Positions 26,950 through 36,038 of a DNA stretch of 64,000 nt are shown here, piece after piece (the first letter of the stretch is position 1; each line of letters opens with the position of its first letter). The notes under the pieces are model-generated. The model was not told where the DNA came from. It made no database searches and saw only the letters and a list, made by a program, of their open reading frames with translations. The position numbers were made by a program, and so were the translations under genes. Source of the DNA: Singulisphaera sp. GP187 (GTDB taxonomy: Bacteria > Planctomycetota > Planctomycetia > Isosphaerales > Isosphaeraceae). The stretch is from positions 124,001 to 188,000 of the forward strand of contig NZ_FSRB01000002.1 of assembly GCF_900129635.1 (NCBI RefSeq). The letters run 5' to 3'.

Positions 26950-27356
26950 GGTACAACTCCTCATGAAGCCGCGGCCCGACAATCGGGATCGCTCCTTGTT
27001 TGGTCGTTCCTGACGAACCCGAGCCCATTTCTCAAGCAGAGCCTAGTCCGAGCGACGACCTTGCGATATAGATCATTCTGGCGTAACCCTTTAGGCCACC
27101 CTTTCAGAGCCAATGATCCTCGTGGCCGAGCGCCCTGGGCTACCTTGGACCGCCCCGTTGAGGCTGATTCCAAACAAACGATTCACCGCAACACTCATAC
27201 CACAACATCAAATTTCCATAACCCATATGCCATCCGACGGTAAACCGCTGTAAGCGCCAGAACGGCGAGTGGATCGCTCCCTTGCCGACTTGGGAGAGAG
27301 GGAGGGGGGGAGAAGGCGAAGCGGAACGTCCGAGGTCCCAAGGGAGCAAAAAAAAT
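26950..27356. other. Intergenic, no gene seen
   Basis: A convergent/divergent spacer of mixed GC. Short frames on both strands do not resemble genes, and nothing regulatory was recognised except the terminator that follows. Confidence 0.35.
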
Positions 27357-27400
27357 CGGCCGAGCCCGTTCGCGGGAAGTGTCGCGAACGGGCCCGGCCG
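27357..27400 (-). terminator. Rho-independent terminator of the DUF1559 gene
   Basis: On the minus strand an 11-bp perfect stem (27364-27374 with 27383-27393) extends past one mismatch by a further 6 bp (CGGCCG/CGGCCG). It encloses an 8-base loop and is followed within a few bases by eight T (27355-27348). It lies 23 bp after the stop codon at 27423. Confidence 0.92.
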
Positions 27401-27422
27401 TGGTGGGAGTGGAGACGAGGGG

Positions 27423-28388
27423 TCAATAGCTGTCGGAGCTGACGACCTCGGATCCCCGGGTGGTCGAGAGGGCGCGCCAGACGACCGTGCTGATCGTGTC
27501 CTTGAAGAACCGGACCGAGCCGTCGCCCATCGCGGCGTTGACGCCGCCGGAGTGGTGACTCCGCAGCGCCAGCGACTGGTTCTGGGTGGCGTCGGCCGTG
27601 CCGGAGCCGGCGCTAATCACGCATCCTTTGATGCCGTTCCAGTCCTGACGGGCCGGGCAGACGCGGTCGGCCTCGTCGGGGTTCGACGAATTCGGGGGAT
27701 TCCAGGTCTCGAACCCGTTGCCGCCGCTGGCGATCGAGACCTCGCTGATCGGGCCGCCCCAGCCGGGGGTGGTGGTCGAGGTGAGGATCTCTCCCAGCAG
27801 CAGGGTCGTGCTCGTGCCGTCGTTCATGTCCTTGAAGCCGTAGCTTGCGCCGATGCCGAACGGTGCGCCGAGGAAGGGGACGTTGACCTTGGTCGTCTGT
27901 CCGTAGTTGGTGTTGCCGAAGTTCGCGGCGTAGTTGCTCCGGATCCGAGCCCAGGTCGCGTCCGTCCACTCGTCTTCCCGGAGGCCGTCGGACGGGCAGC
28001 CAAAGGTGGCGATCTTGGTCTTCCGCGCGGTCAGGTTCGACGGATCGCTGTAGGACATACTGAAGTTATGGCTATTGAACCAGGCCTGTTGCTCGATGGT
28101 GGCGCCGATCCCGCTATACCAGGTCATATCATTGTTCCAGCCGGTGTTGGCCCCCGGCGGAGCGCTGGCGCCGTACTTCGTGCGAGCTCCCAAGGGGAGC
28201 GATCCCTGGGTGTCGTGATAGTTGTGCATCCCGAGCGCCAGTTGCTTGAGGTTATTCACACACTGGGAGCGTCGGGCCGCCTCGCGGGCCGCCTGAACGG
28301 CCGGCAAGAGCAAGGCAATGAGGACGGCGATGATGGCAATGACCACGAGCAGTTCGATCAGCGTGAACCCGCGTCGCGTTTGGGACAT
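27423..28388 (-). CDS. DUF1559 prepilin-like protein
   Basis: A 321-aa protein of the planctomycete DUF1559 family. RRGFTLIELLVVIAIIAVLI is a type IV prepilin-type methylation signal and helix, followed by QAAREAARRSQCVNNLKQLA and the long beta-rich DUF1559 domain with HHSGGVNAAMGDGSVRF near the C-terminus. It would be cleaved by prepilin peptidase and exported by a type II/IV pilus-like machine. AGGAG precedes the ATG. It lies 56 bp after the lipoprotein gene on the same strand, a pairing that recurs in these bacteria. Confidence 0.95.
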   Translation of the reverse strand: MSQTRRGFTLIELLVVIAIIAVLIALLLPAVQAAREAARRSQCVNNLKQLALGMHNYHDTQGSLPLGARTKYGASAPPGANTGWNNDMTWYSGIGATIEQQAWFNSHNFSMSYSDPSNLTARKTKIATFGCPSDGLREDEWTDATWARIRSNYAANFGNTNYGQTTKVNVPFLGAPFGIGASYGFKDMNDGTSTTLLLGEILTSTTTPGWGGPISEVSIASGGNGFETWNPPNSSNPDEADRVCPARQDWNGIKGCVISAGSGTADATQNQSLALRSHHSGGVNAAMGDGSVRFFKDTISTVVWRALSTTRGSEVVSSDSY

Positions 28389-28444
28389 CGTAGGACTCCT
28401 GGACTGCCTGACAAGGCGTCAGTTACGAAAATACCAACCAATGA

Positions 28445-28870
28445 TTACTTCGACGACATGGCGAAATCCTGATCCGCCTTATCCGCTTTCACTTCGATCG
28501 GGAGACCGTTCTTGTAACGGGCCGGGATGGTGGCCGAAGGAGGGGGCGTGTAGTTGCTGCTCACCACCGCGGGCCGCTCGGCTGTCGCCCCACTCAGGAT
28601 CACGGTAACCTTGCCCACGCCAACCTTGGGGGCGACGTAACGACCTTTGAGGATCGGCACCGTGACCGGCGGGGCCTCCGCATTCGAAGGGACAAACTGA
28701 ATCGACCCCTCATCAAGTGGCTTTCCGTCCAGCGTAACCTCTCCCTCGAGCCGGGCCGACTCGTATTTGGCCGAGGCGCCGCCGCCGGATCCGCACCCCC
28801 CCACGAGGCCGACCACGGCCGCGACGATCCCAAGCCGCGCGCACGAACGTTGGACCCAACCATCAACCAT
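28445..28870 (-). CDS. Small lipoprotein paired with DUF1559 protein
   Basis: 141 aa starting at ATG 28870 (frame open to 28918). The signal peptide ends in the lipobox VGGC. The mature part begins ARLEGEVTLDGKPLDEGSIQF, the transthyretin-like beta-sandwich opening of the carboxypeptidase-regulatory-like proteins frequently found next to DUF1559 genes, and includes PILKGRYVAPKVGVGKVTV. Probably an envelope-anchored protein of the same operon; precise role unknown. Confidence 0.85.
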   Translation of the reverse strand: MVDGWVQRSCARLGIVAAVVGLVGGCGSGGGASAKYESARLEGEVTLDGKPLDEGSIQFVPSNAEAPPVTVPILKGRYVAPKVGVGKVTVILSGATAERPAVVSSNYTPPPSATIPARYKNGLPIEVKADKADQDFAMSSK

Positions 28871-29353
28871 CGCGACAACCTCCACTGCATGCACAATAAA
28901 AACGAAACAAAGAGCCACCCGAAGGACCGTCCACCGACGACCGACACTCCCTCATCCCTAACGGAGGGGGGGGACGGAATTGCGAGCTCGCACGACCGTT
29001 CAACCCACACGCAACTCGCGGGTCAAACCTAACAACTTAAAAGATAGGAATTCGGGACGTTTTGACGATGGCTAGTTACCCTTATATTACTCTGACCAAC
29101 TCTTTGTAAAGGAAATTTCTAAAGCTCAATCAGTCCTGAGCGAACGAATGGCATACGGAAGAAGCCAGCATGCGTGACAGGTGGAAAGTCATAACTTCCT
29201 CTAGCAGACCAAGTTTTTGACGAGACGAACGGCGCTTTTCCCATCCGCTTTCGGGGTCGAAACGCGACGAGGAAGCCGTTCTGATTTCGACGTGCATCGT
29301 TGGCTTCATGACCGCCTGATACTCCGCAATTAGCGGGTCGACCGGCGAAGTGG
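28871..29353. other. Divergent intergenic region, no gene seen
   Basis: Separates the minus-strand DUF1559 operon from the plus-strand SGNH-TPR gene. It becomes AT-rich around 29020-29120 (TTAAAAGATAG, TTATATTACTC), where promoters for both directions may lie, but I cannot assign boxes with confidence. Confidence 0.35.
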
Positions 29354-31609
29354 TTGCATGACCGCCACACCGGGCTGTACAGTGGCAGATGGGGGCCAAG
29401 TGCGTTGACAACCGACCAGAACCGCAATCGAGAACCCGCGGCCGACGCCAAGCCGGTCGCCGGCGCGGCGGGGGGGCGTTCCGCGCGGCGTCGGATTTGG
29501 GCCTACCGGCTCGCGTCGTTGGTCCTGGGGCCGGTCCTCTTCCTGGGGTTGCTCGAGACCGGCTTGGGGCTTGCGGGCTACGGCCACCCCACCTCATTCT
29601 TTCTCGCACGCGCAAGGGCGAAGGGCGCGACGACCCTGACCGAGAACCCCGAGTTCGGCCTCCGGTTCTTCCCTCCGAGTCTCGTCCGGACTCCGCTGTC
29701 GATCGCCTTCCCGACCGCCAAGCCGGCGGGCACCTGCCGCGTCTTCGTGCTCGGTGAGTCGGCCGCGATGGGGATTCCCGACCCGTCGACAAGCTTCGCA
29801 CGCGTCCTCGAGGTGATGCTCCGCGACCGGTTTCCCCAAGTCCGGTTCGAGGTCATCAACACGGCGATGGTCGCCATCAACTCCCACGCCGTCGTCGACA
29901 TCGCGCGGGAGTGCGCCCGGCATCAGCCCGACCTGTTCGTCGTCCTCCTGGGGAATAACGAGGTGGTCGGACCGTTCGGGGCCGCGGGCGTGATCGGACC
30001 GTACGCGCCAAGCCGGCGTCTGATTCGTGCTTCGCTCTGGGTGAAGGACACCAGGCTCGGCCAGCTCATGAGCGCCGGCTTGCGCGCGACCCGCCTCGCC
30101 GGCAAAGCCCCCCGATACTGGGACGGCATGGCCATGTTCCAAGGCAGCCGGGTGCGCGCCGACGACCCCCGCCTGCGGGCGACCTACGCCCACTTCCGCG
30201 CGAACCTCGGGCAAGTCTGCGAGGCCGGCCTCAGCGCGGGGGCGAAGGTCGTCGTCTGCACTGTGCCGGTGAACCTGGCCGATTGCCCCCCGTTCGCCTC
30301 GGAGCACGCCACGCGACTCACGCCGGCCCAGCGCAACGCCTGGGAGACGCCCTATCGCGAGGGGGTCGAACACCAAGCCGCGGGGCAATACGCCGCCGCC
30401 CTCGACCGCTATGACCACGCGGCCCGGATCGACGACACGTTCGCCGCGCTCGAATTCCAGCGCGGCCAGTGCCTCAGAGCACTCGGACGCGACGCCGAGG
30501 CCCGCCCCAGCTTCAGCCGGGCCCGCGACCTGGACGCCCTCCGGTTCCGCGCGGATTCGACCGTGAACGCGATCATCCGCCAGGTGGCCGCCTCGCACCA
30601 GGCACGCGGCGTCTCGCTCGTCGACGCCGAGCGGGAGTTCGCCACGACCAGCCCGAACGGTCTGCCCGGGAAAAACCTCTTCCATGAACACGTCCACATG
30701 ACGTTTTCCGGAAATTATCAGCTTGCGAGCGGCGTCTTCCGGACGGTCGCCAAGGTCGTGGCCCCAGCGCAGCCGCCCGAGGCGGAACCTCCCTCGGAAT
30801 CCTGGTGCGCGGAGCGGCTCGCCTACACCCGGAGAGAACGGACCCGGAACGCGGCCCGGATCCACGAGATGCTCCAGAATCCGCCGTTCACCGACCAGCT
30901 CTATCACGCCGAACGCGAAGCCGAGTGGGAAGCGCAAGCCCCGGAGCGACAGGATGACCTCGGGCTCGCGGCCCTTCAAACCGCCGTCGACACCTGCCGA
31001 ACCGCCCTGCAAGCGAGCCCCGACGATTGGATGCTCCGGATCCATTACGCCTACTTATTGACCGAACTCGGGGCGCCGAGCCAGGCGGCCCTGCAATACG
31101 AGGCGGTCATCAAGCAGCGGCCCTTTAGCGCCATGGCAATCGACAAGTTGGCCACCCTCCAGTTGAAAGCAGGGGAGTTCGACGAGGCGGCGGCCGGTTT
31201 CGAAGCCGCGCTCGCAATCCAGCCCGGAGACTCCTCCGCGGCCTACGGCCGGGCCGAAGTTCTCGCCGCCCGAGGCAAGATCCGCGACGCGATCGCGGCG
31301 TACGAAGCGCAAGTCGCCAAACAACCCGACCGCGTGGAAGCGCTCCGACGATTGGCTGGCTTCCTGAACCACCTCGGCAAGCCGAACCAAGCCCAAAGCC
31401 GCCTGGAGGAGGCCCTCCGGCTCGATCCCAACGACCCGCTCACCCGCGTCGACCTCGGCAACGCGCTCGCCCAGGCGGGCGACCTCGACGGCGCGATCGC
31501 GCAGAGCGAGGCCGCCCTCCGACTTCGACCCCACTGGCCCGAGATGACCGACCACCTCGCCGCCCTGCGAAAGACCAAGGCGAGCGACGGGCCAGGCCGA
31601 TCGCGATGA
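29354..31609 (+). CDS. Membrane-anchored SGNH-hydrolase-like protein with TPR repeats
   Basis: About 751 aa. One N-terminal helix (LASLVLGPVLFLGLLETGLG, residues 53-72) anchors it. An SGNH-type domain follows, with RVFVLGESAAMG (Ser136 as likely nucleophile), LLGNNEVVG (block III) and, near residue 445, EHVHMTFSGNY in place of the usual DxxH. Tetratricopeptide repeats follow from about residue 530 to the end (for example YAYLLTELGAPSQAALQYEA and LGNALAQAGDLDGAIAQSEA); one more lies inside the SGNH part (AAGQYAAALDRYDHAARID). No ATG lies near the 5' end; the start is a TTG, at 29354 or 29402. An esterase or acyl-transfer role on surface polymers is inferred. Confidence 0.75.
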   Translation: MHDRHTGLYSGRWGPSALTTDQNRNREPAADAKPVAGAAGGRSARRRIWAYRLASLVLGPVLFLGLLETGLGLAGYGHPTSFFLARARAKGATTLTENPEFGLRFFPPSLVRTPLSIAFPTAKPAGTCRVFVLGESAAMGIPDPSTSFARVLEVMLRDRFPQVRFEVINTAMVAINSHAVVDIARECARHQPDLFVVLLGNNEVVGPFGAAGVIGPYAPSRRLIRASLWVKDTRLGQLMSAGLRATRLAGKAPRYWDGMAMFQGSRVRADDPRLRATYAHFRANLGQVCEAGLSAGAKVVVCTVPVNLADCPPFASEHATRLTPAQRNAWETPYREGVEHQAAGQYAAALDRYDHAARIDDTFAALEFQRGQCLRALGRDAEARPSFSRARDLDALRFRADSTVNAIIRQVAASHQARGVSLVDAEREFATTSPNGLPGKNLFHEHVHMTFSGNYQLASGVFRTVAKVVAPAQPPEAEPPSESWCAERLAYTRRERTRNAARIHEMLQNPPFTDQLYHAEREAEWEAQAPERQDDLGLAALQTAVDTCRTALQASPDDWMLRIHYAYLLTELGAPSQAALQYEAVIKQRPFSAMAIDKLATLQLKAGEFDEAAAGFEAALAIQPGDSSAAYGRAEVLAARGKIRDAIAAYEAQVAKQPDRVEALRRLAGFLNHLGKPNQAQSRLEEALRLDPNDPLTRVDLGNALAQAGDLDGAIAQSEAALRLRPHWPEMTDHLAALRKTKASDGPGRSR

Positions 31610-31718
31610 CGATCGCCGCAACAACGCCCCATCCGAAATCAATCATGTTCACATTTCATGCATGCACGATAGGATTCACGTTGGCCAAACCCGTCCTCTC
31701 CCGTTCGGAGGCCTCACG

Positions 31719-33887
31719 ATGCTCTCGGCCCTTCTCATCGGCTCGGCGCTGACACTGGACGCGAACGGCCCGGAAAAGCCCGACTTGGCCGCCTATGAAA
31801 CCGCCAAGGCCAACGTGAGACGCGACCCGGACGCGCACGTCAGGCTCGCGCTCTGGTGCGAGGCCCACGGGCTTCAGGCCGAGCGTTTGAAACACCTCGC
31901 CATCGCCGTCATCGCCAACCCACGGCACTCGATGGCGCGCGGGCTGATGGGCCTGGTCGAGTATCGCGGGCGTTGGCAGCGACCCGAGACGATCAGTGAG
32001 AAGGCACGCAACGACGCCTTGCTCGGCGAGTACCGCGAGCGGCGCGCCAAGACCAAGGAGGACGCCGACTCCCAGTGGGCGCTCGCGCTCTGGTGCGACG
32101 CGCACGACTTGAAGGCCGAGGCCGTCGCCCATCTCACGGCCGTCGTCAAGCGCGACCCCAAACGCGAGGACGCCTGGAGACGACTCGGGTTCAAGAAGCA
32201 AGGTCAGCGCTGGGTGACCGACGCGCGACTCGCCGAGGAAAAGGCTGAAGCCGAACGCCAAAAGCAGGCCGACCGCCACTGGAAGCCGCTCCTGGAGAAG
32301 TGGCGCGACGGACTCGGCAGCAAGAGCGCCATGCGGCGTGCCGAAGTCGAGACGGCCCTCTCTGAGATCACCGACCCGCGTGCGGTGCCGATGGTCTGGT
32401 CCGTCTTCGCCACCGGTAGCGCCGAGCGGCAAGCGATCGCCGTACGAGTGTTGGGGCAGATCGACGCGAAGGAGGCTTCGCGAGCCTTGGCGATGCTGGC
32501 GGGTTTCAGCGACACGTCGGAGGTGCGGCGGACGGCCACCGAGACCCTCAAGCGACGCGATGCACGCGAATATGCAGACCTCTTAATCAATTTGATCCGC
32601 GACCCGATCAAGTACCAGGCGCAGGCCGTGGGCGGGCCAGGGATACCCGGAACCCTGCTCGTCGAGGGCAAACGTAAGAACGTGCAGAGGCAATACGTCC
32701 CGCTACCAATGCCTCGCTTAAATATATTCCAGCCAGACGGAATGGATCTCCTGACCTACGATGCGTCTGGTTTGCCGGTCATCGTTCGCGGCACGGGCTA
32801 TTCGGGATACATCGGACCTGATGGCTACTTCGTCAAATCTCGCCAAGGTTACGCCATCGGATTCAACAACGCCCCGATCGAAGCGATCGGTCAGGGCTCC
32901 GGCCCCACATCTTCCACCGGGGCGGACATTGCCAAGATCCTGCTCAACACTCCCGATCCCGCCGCTGCGATCAAGTCGATTCATAACATCACACCAAAAA
33001 CTAACCCCTTAAACACACCCTCGATGCTGAGCCAGAACCTCATTCTTCAAGGTTACTCAGGGGGTTGGAATCCGGCCGGAAACACGATCGAGATCGGCCG
33101 GGCCACCCTCGAGACCCAGTACGCCGCGGCCTCGCTCCAGCAACAGCTCGAGTCAGATGTCGCGACCCTCGAACGCTCCAATACCCAGACGCGCGAACTC
33201 AACGAGCGGATGACCAAGCTTCTGAACGAGACCACCGAACAGGACCTCGCCGCCGACCGAACGGTCTGGCAGGGATGGTGGCTCGACCAGCTCGGCTATG
33301 CCCAGAAACAATCGTACGACCAACCCAAGCCCACAGTCGTTGAGGTCGTATCCCGCCCACTCCCGCCGGTCGCTGGGTTCGAGGAGCGAGAGAATGGCTA
33401 CTTCCGGCGGAGGAGTTGCTTTGGGGCCGGCACTCCGGTGCATACCCTCTCCGGCGTCCAGCCCATCGAAGCCCTCAAGGAAGGAGACCGCGTCCTCACC
33501 CAAAACACCAAGACAGGAGCACTCGACTACCAGCCGATCCTGGTCGTCCACCACAACCCGCCGAGCCCCACCTACCGCATCACCTTGGGCGACGAAACCG
33601 TCATCAGCAGCCATTTCCACCGCTTCTGGAAGGCGGGCCAAGGCTGGGTCATGGCACGCGACCTGACCCCGGGCGACACGGTCCGGACCCTCGGCGGGCT
33701 CGTTCGGGTCGGCTCGATCGACGCCTCCGACGTCCAGCCCGTCTTCAACCTTGACGTGGCCGGCGATGCCGACTTCTTCGTCGGACGCCAAGGGGCCCTG
33801 GTCCACGACAACACCCTGCCCGACCTGAGGCAGACGCCGTTCGACGCTCCCCCCAGCCTCGCAACCGCAAGTCCCGTTTCGCGATGA
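31719..33887 (+). CDS. Secreted HEAT-repeat protein with C-terminal Hint domain
   Basis: A 722-aa protein. The start is set at ATG 31719 (CGGAGG upstream), where a signal peptide (MLSALLIGSALTLDA) begins; an ATG at 31662 gives a poor leader. Residues 20-160 are two similar alpha-helical units (ARLALWCEAHGLQAERLKHLA and ALWCDAHDLKAEAVAHLTAV). Residues 190-300 are HEAT-like (VRVLGQIDAKEASRALAML). The C-terminus from Cys567 (CFGAGTPVHTLSGVQPIEAL) to HDN (696-698) is a Hint domain of the pretoxin/intein kind, with a 24-residue tail. Hint domains self-cleave at the Cys. No toxin domain follows, so the released piece would be tiny. Confidence 0.82.
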   Translation: MLSALLIGSALTLDANGPEKPDLAAYETAKANVRRDPDAHVRLALWCEAHGLQAERLKHLAIAVIANPRHSMARGLMGLVEYRGRWQRPETISEKARNDALLGEYRERRAKTKEDADSQWALALWCDAHDLKAEAVAHLTAVVKRDPKREDAWRRLGFKKQGQRWVTDARLAEEKAEAERQKQADRHWKPLLEKWRDGLGSKSAMRRAEVETALSEITDPRAVPMVWSVFATGSAERQAIAVRVLGQIDAKEASRALAMLAGFSDTSEVRRTATETLKRRDAREYADLLINLIRDPIKYQAQAVGGPGIPGTLLVEGKRKNVQRQYVPLPMPRLNIFQPDGMDLLTYDASGLPVIVRGTGYSGYIGPDGYFVKSRQGYAIGFNNAPIEAIGQGSGPTSSTGADIAKILLNTPDPAAAIKSIHNITPKTNPLNTPSMLSQNLILQGYSGGWNPAGNTIEIGRATLETQYAAASLQQQLESDVATLERSNTQTRELNERMTKLLNETTEQDLAADRTVWQGWWLDQLGYAQKQSYDQPKPTVVEVVSRPLPPVAGFEERENGYFRRRSCFGAGTPVHTLSGVQPIEALKEGDRVLTQNTKTGALDYQPILVVHHNPPSPTYRITLGDETVISSHFHRFWKAGQGWVMARDLTPGDTVRTLGGLVRVGSIDASDVQPVFNLDVAGDADFFVGRQGALVHDNTLPDLRQTPFDAPPSLATASPVSR

Positions 33888-33917
33888 CGTTGCCATCAGT
33901 GAATACCGGCGCAACCA

Positions 33918-33943
33918 CCCACGGGTTAAGCTCAACCCATGGG
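33918..33943. repeat. Hairpin repeat after the HEAT-Hint gene
   Basis: CCCACGGGTT (33918-33927) and AACCCATGGG (33934-33943) pair with one mismatch around AAGCTC, 31 bp after the stop codon. No T-run is seen immediately after it on the plus strand apart from a CTTTT 23 bases later. It could be a weak terminator or a dispersed repeat. The remaining bases to 34165 hold no gene. Confidence 0.5.
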
Positions 33944-34165
33944 CGTAAGTCACGGCTTTTACATCGTTCCCCCCCAAAACATCCATTGCCTTGCGTAAAC
34001 TTTTGCATGACCGCAAAAAATAAGGAACGGGAGCGAGCCAGGACAACCGGATTCTTGGCCTGCCGGAGCTCCGACACCTTGCCGCGAGGGCCCTCAACCG
34101 GGAAGATCCGGTGTTGGTGAGCGCGAACGGCGATTGGCGAAGCGACTGGGGAGGAAGGCGGGCCG

Positions 34166-35890
34166 ATGAAAAAGCTGATCAACCGGCCGGAGTCGGCCGT
34201 CGAGGAGATGGTTGAGGGGCTGGTCGCGGCGTACCCCGGGCTGGCCCGCCTGCCTGGTCAGACAGTCGTTGTCCGGGCCGATGCCCAGGAAGAACGCGAC
34301 CGCCGCGTGGCCTTGATCTCCGGGGGAGGGAGCGGGCACGAGCCCGCGCACGCGGGGTATATCGGTCGCGGAATGCTCAGCGCGGCGGTCCTGGGCGAGG
34401 TCTTCACCTCCCCCGGCCCCGACGCCGTGCTCGCGGCGATCCGCGCGGTGACCGGCGCTCCGGGGGTCCTGCTCATCGTCAAGAACTACACGGGGGACCG
34501 GCTCAACTTCGGCCTGGCGGCCGAGATAGCCCGGACGGAAGGGATCAACGTCGCGATGGTCGTGGTGGCCGACGACGTTGCCCTGGCCGCGTCGGCCGAC
34601 AACGCGGGGCGCCGCGGGTTGGCGGGAACGATCCTGGTCCACAAGATCGCGGGGGCCGCCGCCGAAGCGGGGGCCAGCCTGGAGCAAGTCACCGCCGAGG
34701 CCAGGGCCGCCGCCGAGGCGGTCGGCACGATGGGCGTCGCCCTGACCCCTTGCACCGTGCCGGCCGCGGGCCGCCCGAGCTTCGCGCTCGGCGACGACGA
34801 GATCGAGCTCGGCCTGGGCATCCACGGCGAGCCTGGCGTTCGTCGCGAGGCGCTCGAACCGGCCGACGACCTGGTCGACCACCTCGTCAACGCCATCCTC
34901 GGCGACGCCCCGCCCGCCCCGGGCGAACGGGCCGCCTTGCTGATCAACAACCTGGGGGCCACCCCCACGATGGAGCTCCTGATCGTCGCCCGCTGCGCCC
35001 TCGCCCGGCTCGAGTCCCTCGAGGTCAAGGTCGAGCGGGTTTACCTCGGCACCTTTCTGTCCGCCCTCGAGATGGCCGGGGTCTCGCTTTCCGTCCTCCG
35101 GTTGGACGATGCGCGGTTGGCCCGGCTCGACGCGGCGACCGAGGCCCCCGCCTGGCCCAACGCCGCCGCCCGCCCGCGCGTCCCCAACGCCACCGTGCCC
35201 CCGAGCAGGAAAGCCAAGAAAAAAGGGGGCCTGCCCCGGTCGGCCGCGGAGCCGCCGCGGACCGAGCTCGGCCGGGCCTTGGAGCACGCGATCCTCGCGG
35301 CCATGGTGGCACTCATCGACGCCGAGCCGACGCTGACCGAGCTCGACCGGGTCGTGGGCGACGGCGACCTCGGACTCAGCTTAGAGCGTGGCGCCCGGGC
35401 TGTGCGCGAGGCACTCGGCACCTCCTCGTATCCGCTCGACGACCCCAGCGCGACCTTGCAAGCGCTCGGCCTGACGCTTCAAAAAGCACTCGGAGGCACC
35501 TCGGGCGCCCTCTACGCCCTGCTCTTCCTCCACGCTTCGGCCCGGCTCCGCACCCTCGCGTCCACCGACCCCAAGGCCTGGGCCGACGCCTTCCGAACCG
35601 GCGCCGCCGCCCTGGGCGACCTCGGCGGCTCGCGCCCGGGCGACCGCACCATGCTGGACGCCCTCCTGCCTGCACTTGACGCACTCGACGCATCCCTGGA
35701 CGCCAACGCTACGCTCGTCGACGCCCTGGACGCCGCTGCGAGCGCCGCCGAAGCCGGATCCGACGCCACGGCCCGGATGTCACCCCGCCGGGGCCGCTCC
35801 AGCTACCTCGGCGACCGCGTGCTCGGCTACCCCGACCCCGGAGCCGTCGCGGTCGCCGTCTGGCTCAGAGCCGTCGCCTCGGCCTTGTAA
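34166..35890 (+). CDS. Dihydroxyacetone (glycerone) kinase, DhaK-DhaL fusion
   Basis: 574 aa; ATP-dependent kinase that phosphorylates dihydroxyacetone to the glycolytic intermediate. The N-terminal DhaK domain has GGGSGHEPAHAG (53-64), KNYTGD (106-111) and GLGIHGEPG, where His220 is the residue that binds substrate covalently. The C-terminal DhaL domain binds ATP through VGDGDLGLSLERGA and LGGTSGALYALLF. A Pro/Lys-rich linker (about 340-370) joins them. The two-domain fusion is the ATP-dependent type, as opposed to the split PTS-dependent type. GGAGGAAGG precedes ATG 34166. Confidence 0.93.
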   Translation: MKKLINRPESAVEEMVEGLVAAYPGLARLPGQTVVVRADAQEERDRRVALISGGGSGHEPAHAGYIGRGMLSAAVLGEVFTSPGPDAVLAAIRAVTGAPGVLLIVKNYTGDRLNFGLAAEIARTEGINVAMVVVADDVALAASADNAGRRGLAGTILVHKIAGAAAEAGASLEQVTAEARAAAEAVGTMGVALTPCTVPAAGRPSFALGDDEIELGLGIHGEPGVRREALEPADDLVDHLVNAILGDAPPAPGERAALLINNLGATPTMELLIVARCALARLESLEVKVERVYLGTFLSALEMAGVSLSVLRLDDARLARLDAATEAPAWPNAAARPRVPNATVPPSRKAKKKGGLPRSAAEPPRTELGRALEHAILAAMVALIDAEPTLTELDRVVGDGDLGLSLERGARAVREALGTSSYPLDDPSATLQALGLTLQKALGGTSGALYALLFLHASARLRTLASTDPKAWADAFRTGAAALGDLGGSRPGDRTMLDALLPALDALDASLDANATLVDALDAAASAAEAGSDATARMSPRRGRSSYLGDRVLGYPDPGAVAVAVWLRAVASAL

Positions 35891-35894
35891 AAAC

Positions 35895-35930
35895 AAATTG
35901 AAGAGCGGGCGGGACGCCCGCGGTCCCAGG
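35895..35930 (+). repeat. Dispersed palindromic repeat, family A
   Basis: Begins 5 bp after the kinase stop: AAATTGAAGAG, then GCGGGCGGGACGCCCGC and GGTCCCAGG. It matches the inverted copy at 38054-38087 with a single difference over 34 bases. Confidence 0.85.
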
Positions 35931-36038
35931 GGGGGAACGAAGGCAAATCAAGCTGACGCCCAGGCCCCCCTGCTCAGACGGAATCGATTCCATTTTCGAC
36001 ACCTTGACGTTTTTCGACGATCCGTCAATAATCCGCAC

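Noticed and set aside
27282..28472. A 396-codon plus-strand frame
   Set aside because: Antisense to the DUF1559 gene and through its terminator hairpin.
33417..33887. Intein within the HEAT protein
   Set aside because: There is no C-terminal extein of meaningful length and no homing endonuclease; a terminal Hint domain fits better.
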